This document shows positions 10,583 to 22,487 of a stretch of 64,000 nucleotides of DNA, one piece after another (position 1 is the stretch's first letter; each line of letters starts with the position of its first letter). The notes below the pieces were generated by a model that was given only the letters and a program-made list of their open reading frames with translations, was not told where the DNA came from and did not search any database. The DNA lies in contig JAVIAB010000008.1 of assembly GCA_032433765.1 (NCBI GenBank), positions 45,202,606 through 45,266,605 on the forward strand, read 5' to 3'. The DNA comes from Megaustenia siamemsis. Lineage: Eukaryota; Mollusca; Gastropoda; Stylommatophora; Ariophantidae. A program made the translations under genes and the position numbers.

Positions 10583-10850
10583 GCTGTAGTGGTGCCCATA
10601 AAATTAAAAGAGAACAATTGGAATATATTGTGAAAACAGCCAAAAAAATAAAACAAAATAAGAGACGGCAGGAAAAAGAGAGAAAATAACCCACTTAATT
10701 TAAAACAAGTTTGTTAGGAAGTAAAAAATAGAAATGATAAGCAACAATTGTGACAGATAGTTGTGGAGAGACATCATCACTTATGCCAGCAGGCATGGTC
10801 TGCATTTTACTAAGCACATCCTGTACTCTTTGCTGCTTTTTGTTCACGTC
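10583..10850 (+). pseudogene. LINE L2 3' remnant next to the GAAA tract
   Basis: It reads HKIKREQLEYIVKTAKKI and ends in the family tail (cttatgccagcaggcatgg), as at 26190-26225 and 60450-60480. No intact frame. Confidence 0.6.
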
Positions 10851-10856
10851 ATTGAG

Positions 10857-12156
10857 TCATTGAGTTATTTGCGGGTCATCATCACTGCACTCCGAACATG
10901 TCCATAGGTGCTCAGATCCCCTCCTCATCAATTCTCTCAGTGTCCAGCGGCTGACGACTCCAGTTATATGTTGGTTGATAAGTCTTCTCACAAGGCCACC
11001 AAGTGTCTCATTTCTGGCTGTGCCCAACTTAACTCCCATTTCCATCATCCGAAGAAGTGACTTGGATCTGTGTTTGTCGAAGGCCTGTGCTCTTCCCACA
11101 TCTCGGAGGGCATTGATGATGTCCGCCTGATCCATTGGTTGCCCGTCCTCAACGACAGCGCAGCTAGTCAACCTGTCCGCCCTTTCATTTCCCCGCACTC
11201 CCGCATGTCCAGGGACATAGACAAAGGTGACCTTACGTATTTTGGATTTCTGCAACGACTCTACCCATTGCATGCGTACAGAGCCCGCCTCCACTTTTTT
11301 TATCATGCTCATCGAATCACTCAGTATACATGCGTGGGTGTAGTCTTGTGACTCTAACCATTTGAATGCCTTGGTCACTGCCATCGCCTCCATTGTCATG
11401 CTACTCGTGGTCACGACGTATGTACCACTGTCTTCGTAGACTATTCTGCCTGCCGAGCGTGCTATAAATGCCCATGCACTTCTTTTGTGTCGTCTTACAG
11501 ATCCGTCTGTATAGATGACTGCATCTTTCTCATCGGTGTTATTGCAGATGAGACCGTTGACCTCAGCATTAACCACGACCGGGTTCTGTTCCCTACTTTT
11601 CCTGTTGAGTGTGACAATACACGAGAAAGTCCCCTTGAATGACGTAGGCACCGGTATCCACTCCTCACCAACGCTGATATTGGTAAGCCCACAGACGTGT
11701 TTGATGACATCTTCTGCTCGGCCCACCCATGATTTGCCTCTTTTTAACCTGTCACCTTTCTCTGTGTTGAGCACGTGGTGCAATGGATGCTCTGTATCTG
11801 TACTAATCTTCAGGTATGCTCGTGCTCTCCAGATCTTGATTCTGTCATCCATGGTTGGAAAGTCAAGAAGATACCTCATTGCTACACAGGGAGTGTCACT
11901 CGTACATCCCAGGATAATTAATGCACATGGCTTCATTTTGTATTTTCTCCAGCCTATCAATTTGAGTCGTACTGACAGTAAGAATTGCCAGGGCATATTC
12001 GATTGGTGCGAGGACTAATCCCTGGAACAGAAGAGTAAGTAGCATCTGCTCGATGTTGGCAGCTGCCATGACCTTCAAGGCTGCTAATCCTTTGCGGGAT
12101 TTTATGCCAGCTTTATTGATATCTCTAGAGAAGTCCTGAGGAACTGAAATTTGCAT
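10857..12156 (-). pseudogene. LINE-R C-terminus with RNase H domain, frameshifted
   Basis: A 379-codon frame (10857-11996) includes the RNase H blocks DAVIYTDGSV, MTMEAMAVTKAFKWLE, ACILSDSMSMIKK and FVYVPGHAGVRGNERADRL, with D, E, D and H...D residues in place. It ends with HLWTCSECSDDDPQITQ. The preceding thumb-like part (LLFQGLVLAPIEYALAILTV) is in another frame up to 12156, so at least one frameshift breaks the ORF. The 5' two thirds are missing. RNase H plus this tail suits an I/Ingi-type LINE; the clade is not certain. It repeats the LINE-R end at 1325-1529. Confidence 0.85.
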
Positions 12157-12164
12157 GGATATTG

Positions 12165-12290
12165 CTCTTTTTCCCCTATTTTTTTAAAACTGGCAGCAGT
12201 GTGCTCAGGTGTCCCTCGCCATACAGGCAGATATTCTCAAACTTCAGGGTTACTCACATTTTTTATCGTCAAGAGTTTTTACATTTTTGG
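12165..12290 (-). mobile_element. SINE family D fragment
   Basis: Matches part of the family D body (ctggcagcagtgtgctcagg, tccctcgccatacaggcag, then a tttttatcgtc motif). The tRNA-like head is absent. The rest, to 12600, is AT-rich with nothing recognised. Confidence 0.6.
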
Positions 12291-12625
12291 GTAGACTTTT
12301 TTCTTGAAACTTTTCTCTGGGTAGTGACCCAATTTTGGCCTACTCTTCTCCATTTCCAAATGTGCAGATTGCACCTTCTTTATTTTTTTTTCTCTTATCT
12401 GAGAGGGCGAGACATCAGATCTCATTATCGAGAGATGAGGGGATGGTATAGCTATGAAAAAAAAACATGGACTCAATTAAAAAAAAAAAATTATCCACCA
12501 CCTGTGAACTGTGCACACCTCCTGAACGCTTTAATTATATCTTCTATTTCTGAAAAGACAACTATTGTCAAGGGATATCCTGATGCTTAAAAAGCCAATA
12601 TATTTCTAGAAAACAAATAACCAAC

Positions 12626-12806
12626 CTAAGAATTCATCTTTGGATGTTGGCACCTCAGGCTGTGGTATGAAGTAGTCAACAGTATCATCATGATAGAAAT
12701 GAAATGGCTGGAATGAGTCAAAGATAAAATCCCCCATGTATTCTTCCATGTATGTTCTAAGTATACGTCGATCAAAATCATCTATAGCTCGTCCACCATA
12801 CATAAC
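12626..12806 (-). CDS. DNAH10: DNAH10-like exon 19: C-terminal domain
   Basis: Encodes VMYGGRAIDDFDRRILRTYM, then GDFIFDSFQPFHFY. VMYGGRxxDxxDRR is a universal dynein motif. The acceptor is ttttag|GTT and the donor G|GTTGGT. The leftover G joins CA of exon 20 to give alanine. Confidence 0.92.
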
Positions 12807-13009
12807 CTAAAAGAAATTATTTTAAAATATGTTTAATAAATGTTTTACAAACATTAGTAAAATATTTACTTCTTAAAATGATTAAAATACTAATTTCACC
12901 ACATATTTTTTAGTGACAGGATTAATATGGGCATTGTGATCATTCAAAATTATATTTTCGTATTTAAAAGCTCACCTATACTTTCACTTTTTTTCTTTCT
13001 TTCTTTCTG

Positions 13010-13240
13010 ATGTTCACCACAGGACAAGAAGGACCCTGGTTCAAAACCCCCACAAACAGTGGGGATTTTTTCCAAAATATGAAAAATTAATCTGTGGTTT
13101 CTTTATGACATTACATGCCCCTGATCTCTTGGGTAGGGAGATACGATGTCTAGCCCTCTTGATTAATGATAATAAACAGGAGGTCCTGGTGTGCACTTGC
13201 CAACGTTAAAGAACTAGAGGCAGTTAAAATAAAAAAGAGT
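13010..13240 (+). mobile_element. SINE family E, copy 2
   Basis: Shares gacaagaaggaccctggttc, gatacgatgtctagccctc and gtgtgcacttgccaacgtta with 4825-5045. The A-box end is degraded. Confidence 0.6.
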
Positions 13241-13439
13241 ACGCCGTAAATATAGTTGCTGGCTGGACAAAATCAGCAGAAACCTACCCACACCATGAAT
13301 CCCAGACCATATTCGATCTGTGCTACGAACGGATTTGGATTTTCTTGGATTTTCTCAAGATTCTCAATGGGGATATCAGGGCACTTATGGATTTGTCTGG
13401 TGTGCAGTGATGATAATGCTAACAACAAACAAACAAACT

Positions 13440-14150
13440 ACCATGAAATGATAGGATTTATATATGATGCCCTGACTTCAATAGCAAGCAGAAAACAGCT
13501 TAAGAACAACCAAGAAAAGACAAGAGTAATATACATTTAATACTCAGTAAGAGAAAGTAGATTGCAAATAAAATCAGGGAAGAGATAAATCACTCCTTAT
13601 ATCTTACAAGTTATGCAGATTAAGAAAGAGACACAAGAAGAGAAATTAGAGCCAGAAAGTAGCAAAAACTTTCAGTAGTCTTGAGAAAATATAGAAATAA
13701 AAAAAAAAAGATCCCAAGCATTTAAACAAAGTTTAGAATATTCTACTCAGGTGTTTTACTCACCTTTATGTATGCATGTTGGAGCTGGAAAGCAATAAAA
13801 AAAACAGAGACTAAACTAAACCATGCATTAGAAAACAAAATGCCTAAAGAAAATACTTTGTTTATATGGAGTTATTTGAAGACTACTTAGGAAGCATAGA
13901 TAAATGTCAAACCAATGACAAAGTATCTACAATCAACAAAAGATGGTGAGCATATGTTTGCCATGTGATGAGATAAAATAACTACAGATTTACAAAGTAA
14001 GCTCTCAAATAAGGAACAGCAAGAAAAAAGGGAAAGAAGACTGCCCTAAAGGGACACTCAGAATAACACTGATAAGAGAGGCAAGGGACAGCATGCATCA
14101 ACTAGCTCAGTGAAATGAAAAACTTACCCTGAACAGGGCTTATGGTAAAG
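13440..14150 (+). pseudogene. LINE-C remnant, heavily decayed
   Basis: Broken frames spell parts of a LINE reverse transcriptase C-terminus: DALTSIASRKQLKNNQEKTR, then SQIRNSKKKGK and a LIREARDSMHQL-like end. Many stops are present. Confidence 0.5.
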
Positions 14151-14219
14151 TACAAACTGAGCCCTGCGTGACATTTAAAGACACTGGAATGATGATGGTG
14201 TAAAATTCTGTTGACTAAC

Positions 14220-14360
14220 CTCTCCAATCAAGTATTTGAGCGTATTCCAAGGAATCCTTGGGTCGCCCTGTTCCACCATTCTGTCCAAGTAAGTTTTAAG
14301 AACAATCATGCAAGTGTTGAAATCACTTTCATTGAAGTCATAACTCACATTCCAACCTAC
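14220..14360 (-). CDS. DNAH10: DNAH10-like exon 18: C-terminal domain
   Basis: Encodes [20 protein letters not shown], then [15 protein letters not shown]. [16 protein letters not shown] and IPWxxLKYLIGE are canonical. The acceptor is tggttctag|GTA and the donor GAG|GTTAGT (141 nt, phase 0). Confidence 0.91.
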
Positions 14361-14446
14361 CTAGAAACCAGAACAACACAATGTACCAGTTAATCATTAT
14401 CTGTATTTGATGTTCTTGATTTGTAAACAAGAAAAATATAACCATG

Positions 14447-14595
14447 TCAAGTTCCACATTGTATAGCGAATATAGTGTTAGTGACCATATCTTTAATATA
14501 TCTTTATCTGTGTAGTCAACCATACACCAATAGTGTTGTATTTCTTTCCCAGAAAGAATTTATAGTACCCAGGAGCCAGTGGTGGTAAAGTACAT
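14447..14595 (-). mobile_element. Diverged SINE family B fragment
   Basis: Contains ttgtatagcgaatatagtgt, tagtgaccatatcttt and tttcccagaaagaattta in the order of the family B 3' body on the minus strand. No head is seen. Confidence 0.5.
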
Positions 14596-15007
14596 GGCTA
14601 CAAAGTACATGGCTACAAAGTATGGTGACAGCTTTACAAAAGAGGATAGAAAAAAACCATGACATTACGGCCTACATGCAGCCTTCTTCAGAAAACATGA
14701 ACATGGAAACAGACAAAAAAATGAAAATAACTAAACTACAAGTTCTAGAATAACCAGAACTAGTGGATCTGGAACAGAAATTGAAATGAAAAGAGAAGAC
14801 AAAGTACTATATTACAGTAAATCATTAATTAAATTTAGGAATGAAATGAAATGTACCAATTAAATGAAATGTAAAGACACCTAGCTGGAAGTCTAGGTTT
14901 AGGCTCTGCTCTGCACTCGACTGGGAGTCAGATATAAATGACAGAGAAGGTAAGGGAAGAACCAAACCACAGTGTGGGAAAGAATGGGAAAATATGTTGA
15001 CAGTGTG

Positions 15008-15275
15008 TGAATGATGAAGCTGTGATGTGGATAAAAAGAAATGAGTATTAGCAAGATAAGGAAATGTAAAACACAGCATGATAGTTCACCAGGAATGACA
15101 AAGGTGTGATGTGGATAAAAAGAAATAAGTATTAGCAAGATAAGGAACTGTAAAACACAGCATGATAGTTCACCAGGAATGACAAAGGTGTGATGTGGAT
15201 AAAAAGAAATAAGTATTAGCAAGATAAGGAACTGTAAAACGCAGCATGTTAGTTCAACAGGAATGACAAAGGTGT
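15008..15275. repeat. 84-bp tandem repeat, about 3 copies
   Basis: The unit starts gatgtggataaaaagaaat and recurs at 15024, 15108 and 15192, an exact 84-bp spacing. Because 84 is divisible by three, open frames run through it; none looks like a real protein. Confidence 0.92.
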
Positions 15276-15430
15276 GGCTGCACTAAGGGTCACATCAAGT
15301 GTAAATTATTATATTATTGTAGACTAGAAAGCCCCAATGGGTACAATCTAAGTAGAAGGATGGTAAGGTGGCGTGTACAAAAGACATAGTTAAATGGCAA
15401 TGTTTTTATGATACCCACTATGTCTGGGTG

Positions 15431-15735
15431 AACCTAGAAGCTGCCCCCTTGATTCTGAAAGGCAAATGAGAAAAGAAAGGAACAAAGAACCTAGAAGCTG
15501 TCCCCTTGATTCTGAAAGGCAAATGAGAAAATAAAGGAACAAAGAACCTAGAAGCTGCCCCCTTGATTCTGAAAGGCAAATGAGAAAATAAAGGAACAAA
15601 TAACCTAGAAGCTGTCCCCTTGATTCTGAAAGGCAAATGAGAAAATAAAGGAACAAAGAACCTAGAAGCTGTCCCCTTGATTCTGAAAGGCAAATGAGAA
15701 AAGAAAGGAACAAAGAACCTTGAAGCTGTCAATCT
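15431..15735. repeat. 57-bp tandem repeat, about 5 copies
   Basis: The unit starts cctagaagctgtccccttga and recurs at 15433, 15490 and 15547. It contains ttctgaaaggcaaatgag. The word tcatttgcctttcagtgtc, a related piece in the other orientation, occurs once more at about 15867-15885. Confidence 0.92.
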
Positions 15736-16149
15736 GAATTAAACTTGATTTATAATTGTTCTTAGTAGACCAGTTCATTAACTAGACTGTCATACCATGG
15801 TTTCAATGTAAATCTTATTTTAGAGAGAGTTGCACAATGACATTATCTTTTTCTTCTTTCCTTCCTCATTTGCCTTTCAGTGTCAAGAGGGGTAAAGATG
15901 ACATTATCACTATTTCCTTAATGCCTTGTTTGATTCAGCAAAATGACACGGCCATGATGGCTGAAGCAAGAAGAGAGTGCAGTGGGTTACCATGGTTTGC
16001 TACGATATCTAAAGAGGTCTATATATTTCATAGAAGATTGCTAGAAGCATCATTTCAAAGTAAAGAATGTATGTGACGTATTAAACTTTAATGTATTAGG
16101 CAACAGAATCTGGAGATGAAGGAGACAGTGCTTTTACGGACAGTTATTT

Positions 16150-17500
16150 CTTGATTCTTGATCCTCCACACAGTTACACATTGCATAAGGTTTGTAGTGT
16201 TTTTTGCCACCCATCTCTATTCTGGGAGAGATGTTCGATCTTATCTAATGAGTCTATGCCTGCCAACTTCGCTTCTCTTATAAGTGTTCTTTTTAGTGTC
16301 TCTTTAGGTCTTCCTCTTTTTCTGTATCCTGATGTTTCTCATAAAAGAGCCTGTTTTGGAATTCTCTTGTTGTCTCTTCCCAGCACATGTCCGACATAAG
16401 TCCATCTTCTTTCCTTAATTGTAGATGAGATCTTTGGTTGCTTGGCCATTTCTCTTATTTCAGTATTAGTCTTGATTTCATTCCATTGTACACAGAGTAT
16501 TTTTCTTAGGCCTGAATGTCTTCAAAAGCGTTTAGGCTTTTACATGCATTGGTAAGTGTAGGTAATACATTTGAGTTGAATTTTCTAAGTTTGGTTTTCT
16601 TGCTTAGTATTTTTTATTTACATTTTCCATCCAGGTTTTTAAAATTTGTTGCTGCTTCTGCTATCCTGCTTCTGATCTCTTTCTTCGTTTAAACTTCTTG
16701 ATCTATATTACTACCAAGATATATATATATATAGTGGTCTACTCTTTCCAATTCCTGATGATTAAAATATATATTGCCCTCTTGGGTATTGTTATTTTTC
16801 ATTATTTTTGTTTTATCCCTCTTGATTTCAAGTGCTATTTTTTCCACCTTGAATGATAAGGTATCTGTGATATTTTTCATCGTGTTCATATTGTCACTTA
16901 TAAGATGTCACTATATCATCTCCAAAATCTAGATCTTCCAAGCAATTCTTGCCATACCATTTTAATACCATTATTGCCTTTGCAACATTTACTCATTATG
17001 TCTATCTATTGACCTTTCGAGCCGTTGCCGGCCCATAGGGCGTAGACCAAGATACACCTTCTCATATCTGAATTTTTGTTCTAGCAGTTTTCAATTCTTT
17101 TAAAGATATTTTATCAAATCTCGCCATTTGTCTCTGTTCTGTGCAAGCAGCTCTATCTCATTGAGGGAGCCGAATCCTGTTGCTCTTGCCTCTCTCATCA
17201 ATGTTCTTCTCAGTGTCTCCCTGGGTCTTCCTCTTTTTCTCTTACCTGTTGTTTCCCATATGAGGGCCTGCTTTGCTATTTGGTTATTATCTCTTCTCAT
17301 CACATGTCCAACATATGACCATCGTCTTTTCTTTATTACTGAAGATATTAATGGTTGATTGGCGATTTCTCTAATTTCCTCGTTTGTTTTGAATTCATTC
17401 CACGCTATATGCCACTCATTATGTAATCAATGGTAATTCCAAATAGCAAAAAGACAGTTATTTACGTTCCCAAATTTATTAAGCCTGATATCCATTTTTA
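16150..17500 (-). pseudogene. LINE-C reverse transcriptase remnant, split by LINE-A
   Basis: On the minus strand, from about 17490, it reads LLFGITIDYIMS, then (after the LINE-A insertion) KCCKGNNGIKMVW and a DLDF-G-DDIV version of the RT FADD motif. It continues YLGSNIDQEV and a GRPR-type C-terminus. It has many stops. It is a diverged relative of LINE-A. Other fragments are at 13440-14150, 18690-18925, 30500-30960 and 43030-43165. Confidence 0.75.
17002..17413 (-). mobile_element. LINE-A, truncated copy with 11-bp TSD
   Basis: The C-terminal RT frame (MMRRDNNQIAKQALIWETTG ... RDLIKYL), 3' UTR and TAGA-type tail are present. It is flanked by actcattatgt at 16991-17001 and 17414-17424. LINE-C resumes in frame order on both sides. 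The hairpin loop is GCAA. Confidence 0.93.
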
Positions 17501-17764
17501 TATAACTAGGCCAACAGAACAGCATAAAGCTGTGATTAAATCTACGTCCACTTTATTACAACCAACATGCTACCACTTCACTACTGATGGTCCTTTCATA
17601 TTTTAGTTCATTCTAAAAAATTCACTAAATCTAGGCTTTGCCTGTTTGGACAAAGTATTGGCTCACTAAAATTAGATCTCACAGTAACCTTCAAGTATCT
17701 AGTGGAGTTAACTGAATTGGCCATGGCCCAATATACATGCTATAGCTATCTTAAATGAGAGATG

Positions 17765-18075
17765 TGTTATGGTTATGGCTATGGAAAGGCCCCGGTATCA
17801 CTGCAAACAAATTAAAATCCATAATTGCTCAACCGCCCGTGCCAGTGGAATCATTCGAATTACTAACTCATCTCCCAGACAAAGAAAGGTACCTGTAGTC
17901 CCCATCATAGCAGTCTCAGCACATGCCAAAAGATATAAAGCGAAACCACACAAAAAATTAGCACAGCCAACTGTTCCCTGTCATATGATATCATCATAAA
18001 CAATTGGAAAATTGAAACATGATCAAAATAGATGAAACACACAGCTCACAGTGTGCACAGAGCACTTAACTCAAT
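17765..18075. repeat. Dispersed repeat R300, copy 1
   Basis: Shares with 59825-60150, in the same orientation, the words aaaggccccggtatcac, cgtgccagtggaatcat, gcacagctcacagtgtgcac and actcaatagctcc. No coding or tRNA-like signal was seen. Class unknown. Confidence 0.7.
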
Positions 18076-18387
18076 AGCTCCTGCAACAAGCCAGAGAGAT
18101 GTGTATTATCCATTAGACAACAAAGGTAAACAAGTTATTCCTAGAGTTAAATTACAGCAAAGAGAAAGTTAAATCAATAATGGAATTATCAGAACTGGCA
18201 ATAAATACTGATAAAGTACACAAAATTACCTTCCTTCACCTTTTCTTTCCAAATAAATAAATAACTTATAATTAATAAAAAGAACAAAATAACATAAAAC
18301 AAGGGCCCAAAAAAATAATAAGAGAAATAAAACATTGAAAAAATTTAATGAAAAGTCTGTAAAGAAATGTCAGAATTCATGACCTAC
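18076..18387. other. Intron sequence, nothing recognised
   Basis: AT-rich. No repeat unit or coding block seen. Confidence 0.6.
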
Positions 18388-18552
18388 TTTTCCATATTTT
18401 CTACGTTCTTGCACAACGGCATGGAAGAATGCCAGGACAAAGACAAGTGATGGAAATGCTGGATGTTCACACTCTGCTAGAGCAGTGGGTGGGATTTTCA
18501 AATAGGTGCTGCGCATGTTTAGTCTCAGACCATTGGGTGGCTCTGTTACTGC
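18388..18552 (-). CDS. DNAH10: DNAH10-like exon 17: AAA6 to C-terminal domain
   Basis: Encodes [20 protein letters not shown], then [18 protein letters not shown]. EPPNGLxLNMRxTY and [20 protein letters not shown] mark the entry to the C-terminal domain. The acceptor is tgtctcag|GCA and the donor AAA|GTAGGT (165 nt). Confidence 0.92.
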
Positions 18553-18689
18553 CTGAGACAGTGGAAGAACTTTGTAAATGACAATCATTACATGAAAACA
18601 ATATGAAGTTATATGAATACAAAATACACATACAACATAATTCATAAATGCAATAAATATATTCTAGATCCTTCCAGAGCCATTAGATG

Positions 18690-18925
18690 GTATATAGAAT
18701 CCCACTAATTGTCTCTATTCTGGGTAGAAGTTCAATTCTCGAGAGTGAGTCTATGCCTGCAAACATTGCCTCTTTTGTTTTAGTTCTCTTCAGTGTTTCT
18801 CAAAGTCATCCTCTTTTCATCTGACCTGATGTTTCCTATTTGAGAGCCTGCTTTATAATTCTTTGGTTGTTCTTCTAAATATATATCTAACAAATGTCCA
18901 TCTTCTTTTCTTAATAGTAGATGAG
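18690..18925 (-). pseudogene. LINE-C fragment
   Basis: Matches the 3' coding part at 16200-16440 (gtctctattctgggtagaag, gagtctatgcctgcaaac, gatgtttcctatttgagagc). Confidence 0.6.
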
Positions 18926-19189
18926 ATAAATGGTTAATAAATATATAAAATACATTAATTGATCTGTGTATCCTAATGTTTGTTCTTGTTTTCTGAGGAA
19001 GGTTATATACAGGCTGAAATATTATTGTTTTGTATTGTTCTCTATATAAAGTTGTCATAACGCACTATGTTCACATTATTTGAAGCCCTTTAGATCCATT
19101 TTTAGCGCATAGTCTAACAAAAGTATACTGCATTTTCATTACACACTTGCCAGTTTGGCTGATGCAGAGTGCAGAAGGGCAGTGGACTG

Positions 19190-19400
19190 TGCTGACATTC
19201 TGAATACCTCAGGGATGTTGGATGAAAAAAAACGACTCAAAAAATGACTGAATCTGCAACCATGAATAGACTCAATGAATATCATGTCAAGGTGGGATGC
19301 CAGATGGCAGTGCTAAGCAGGAATCCAAAGAAGACTTGTCAACCAACACAACACTGGTGTCATTAGGGGTCAGCTGCATGGAAGATATTTTAAATAATTT
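19190..19400 (+). pseudogene. Possible decayed LINE-R end
   Basis: The stretch gatggcagtgctaagcag, then aagacttgtcaaccaacac, parallels the LINE-R C-terminal coding sequence at 1358-1430. Weak, without an intact frame. Confidence 0.35.
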
Positions 19401-20159
19401 TTTTATCGTTTCTCATTACATTACCAATATAAAGAAAAGGGTACACCTCTGTTGCCATGACAATCATCACTTTGTGCATCATTTGCCGGGCTTTGCTCTC
19501 ATCACAGTCCACCTGAAGGAATCTGTATCAAGCTAGATCTCTCACTTTATTGTCAAATCTGAGGTCACTTTGATGTCTAAGAACCACCCTTTTCTTAGTC
19601 TATCCCTGTCTCTTATTTCTGAAACAATGCCTTCCATTTTTCCTCATTTTAACCCATAAATTATTTTGATGTGAAATTAATATTTTAATTTCCTCCATAA
19701 AATGTTTTTTTTTATAAACCTGTTTTAGGTCTTTTAAATATGTCTTCTTTCTCTTGGTCGTAACAGTGGTGATTTACAAACCTTAACTTAATTAATGATG
19801 AAATAAATCAGATGCATGAGGAATGCAGATGAGGTGACCAGAAGAGACAACATTAGGAATGTTTGAGAGATAAATAAGTGAGAGAATGAATCAGCATAGA
19901 ATCATCTACTTGTATATTCAGTGATCACAAATATAAACAGCTTGCAGATCTGGAGTTAATATCTTAGCTCTTTTGTGACGGACCACACACACGTTCAGTT
20001 CTAACTGAATCATCAAGATGACCACCGTCAACACCTAATTGCAACATCAACCATGTAGACAGGTCAGGTTCATCAAAATAGGCATGTAAATACTCCTTCC
20101 AGCCATATGGCTCTGTTAAACTGCATTAAAAGCAGGCTTGGACAGAACACAAACTCACC
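19401..20159. other. Intron sequence, nothing recognised
   Basis: No coding block, inverted end or tandem unit seen. Confidence 0.5.
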
Positions 20160-20960
20160 CATAAACACTTATAACAAAACAGTCCACTTCGTTGACGATA
20201 TCTTGTTTATTGGTTTCTCATACAATGTCTATCCAGTTGCCATCTCAATTGTAGACTCTAAATTGTGATCTGCACAACAGTCTGATGGGCGATCATGGCC
20301 AGGTTCTCTCTCTTATGTCTTCTTTGTATGATTCTTTATTGTAGTTAAACTACAACTTTGAGCACCAAGAAGTGCTAATGCTTAGGATGGATTCCTTTGA
20401 AGCTTTTATAAAATCTGGTCGAGCAGGCTCAGGGCTAGTTATCTCAAAAGCTTAAACTTTTTAGCTAAGTACTACAGCAAGCTAACATAAGAGCATCTAG
20501 TCTTTGGCCTGCTCAATCAAAAGAGCTGTGTAGAGAAGCTTGCGATTTCTCTGCTTGAGCTCCTGGGCATAAGTGTTTCTCTAGAGAAGCTATGACCTCA
20601 CTTCTCAAGTTGTCGGGCATAAATCTCTTGTTTCAAATCTAAATCTCCCTCCACAGTAATATCTGGTCTGTTACTGCCATTTATTCCATTGTCTGATTAG
20701 ATACTACTTGGGCAGGTCTCCCTGGGATTAGTCGACCAACTGCGATTATTCATTTGGAAACATATTTCTCATTGACTAGTTCATAGCTATCCAAAATAAC
20801 TGCTGACTAATTCAGTTTTCAAAACTCAGCAAAAACTGATGAAACTCGGTCTAGTTTACGTAACTGGTAATCTAATTTTCAACTTTACAGAGATTGGGCC
20901 ATATCCTATCTTGGCATCCGAGTCAAGTCTTTGTTCTGAATGTTTCCTCTGTAACATCTC
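20160..20960. other. Unassigned block of higher complexity
   Basis: An 800-bp block with less simple sequence than its surroundings. It has paired motifs gctgtgtagagaagcttgcg and tctctagagaagctatgacc, and two near-repeats (cctgggcataagtgtttc; gtcgggcataaatctcttg). No frame, tRNA box or target duplication was found. It may be a solo LTR or another repeat. Confidence 0.35.
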
Positions 20961-21063
20961 ATGTTTAAGCAATGATTTCAAACTTATGTTAACGTCTATA
21001 CATATGTATATTACATAACAATTAACAATGTGTTATCAAAAGGAAATGAAAATGTCCACCTAC

Positions 21064-21264
21064 TTTGAGAGATCTCTGTAATATACCAATAGGAAAGCTT
21101 GGAGTTGGATCAGTTGTAATCCAGAGTCTGAATTCAGGATGCGGTTTTGATAATCCTTCTAGAATCTTCTCCAAATCCCTCAGCCATCGCACAAGAAGGT
21201 GGCAGTTTTGTAACATCAGCCACTGACCTCGTGAAAGAGCAGTTTCAAGCAGTCGAATTGCCAT
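21064..21264 (-). CDS. DNAH10: DNAH10-like exon 16: AAA6 end
   Basis: Encodes [33 protein letters not shown] and [27 protein letters not shown] and FRLWxTTDP are among the most conserved dynein motifs. The acceptor is cttctggcag|ATG and the donor AAA|GTAGGT (201 nt, phase 0). Confidence 0.93.
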
Positions 21265-21377
21265 CTGCCAGAAGTATAGTTGATTTAGTTTTTGTGTGAA
21301 TTACAGGAAGCATCTTTAAATGTACATTAAAAAAACCAGCTTACAGCACAAACATCTTTCTAAGGTTCACAGAGAAA

Positions 21378-21712
21378 GGTAAAGGTAAAGTACGAGACTT
21401 GAATCAACATCTTGGCATGCAACTTTTTACCAGTATGTGCTCGGCCACCTATCCAGAAGTGTTCAGAGACTTCTGGATAGTGTTGCTTCAAGCATCGAAA
21501 CTCACGATACAAGGCGGCATTCCTCACCTTTCCAGAGTACTACCCTGGTACTCATTTCTGCTAGTGGCTGGGTTGAATGTGAGAATATTTTTTTTTCTCA
21601 ACCACGAGTACAATTCACACTGCTTCCAGCAGGAACTGAACACGGGTTGTCCGAACATTGGTAGCCCAGTCGGGTGGTTTTCCCAACTAGTCTACCGAAG
21701 CCCCCGAAAAAA
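21378..21712 (-). mobile_element. tRNA-headed SINE, family A, copy 1
   Basis: The minus-strand head reads ttcgggggcttcggtagac, then gaaaaccacccgactggg. The body is ctcgtggttgagaaaaaaaa and the 3' end ctcgtactttacctttacc. An imperfect duplication of about 16 bp flanks it (aaggttcacagagaaa at 21362-21377; aaggttcatagaaaaa at 21713-21728). Confidence 0.85.
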
Positions 21713-21954
21713 AAGGTTCATAGAAAAACAAAGGAGCGTAACAAGAAAACATATGCTGTTGTTATTTATTTATCAGTTTTCATGAAAATCATGCTGTTTT
21801 AATTCACAATTAAAGTGAGTTCAGAAATTACTCTTAAGGTCAAAATGAGCCGTGGAAGTCACTGCTACTACAGCAGATGTCAAATGTTGTACTAAAGTTT
21901 GACTTGTGAGTGATCACTTCTGGATTGTGTTATTTGTTTATTTTTTTGTCTTCA

Positions 21955-22235
21955 TGACATCAACAGAGAAACACGTCTCAGTGAGATACAGACTGTGAGA
22001 ACCTTGTAGGAACTCATCTCAATGAGACGGAAATGGTACAATCCATAGAGGAATACATCTTGCTGGGACACAAACGGTAAGATCCTTAGTGGAACATGTC
22101 TCAATAGGATACAAATAGTACGATACATAGATGAATATATCTCACTGCAACACAAGGTAAGATTCATGGAGGAATACATCTCATTAGGACATAAATAGTA
22201 AGATCCATAGAGGAATACATCTTATTAAGATAATT
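21955..22235. repeat. Degenerate tandem repeat of about 40 bp, 6-7 copies
   Basis: Units resemble acatctcattaggacataaa, then tagtaagatccatagagga. They are diverged in spacing and sequence. Confidence 0.8.
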
Positions 22236-22487
22236 TTTCTGATCACCACATAGGCTGCTGAACATTAATTTATTTATCCAGATGACAACACACATAAAAA
22301 AGAAGACAAGGTGGCAGACACATAAAAGGAAACAGGTATATTTAATCTGTATCATTTTTGGGTTACAAAAATATGAAATTTAAAAAATATAAAAGCAATA
22401 AATACATTTTTGTGCCCAAAACATAATGGGCATGAAAAATAATGAATTTATAAATATCCACTATGAACATTTTATGTTGAGAACTCT

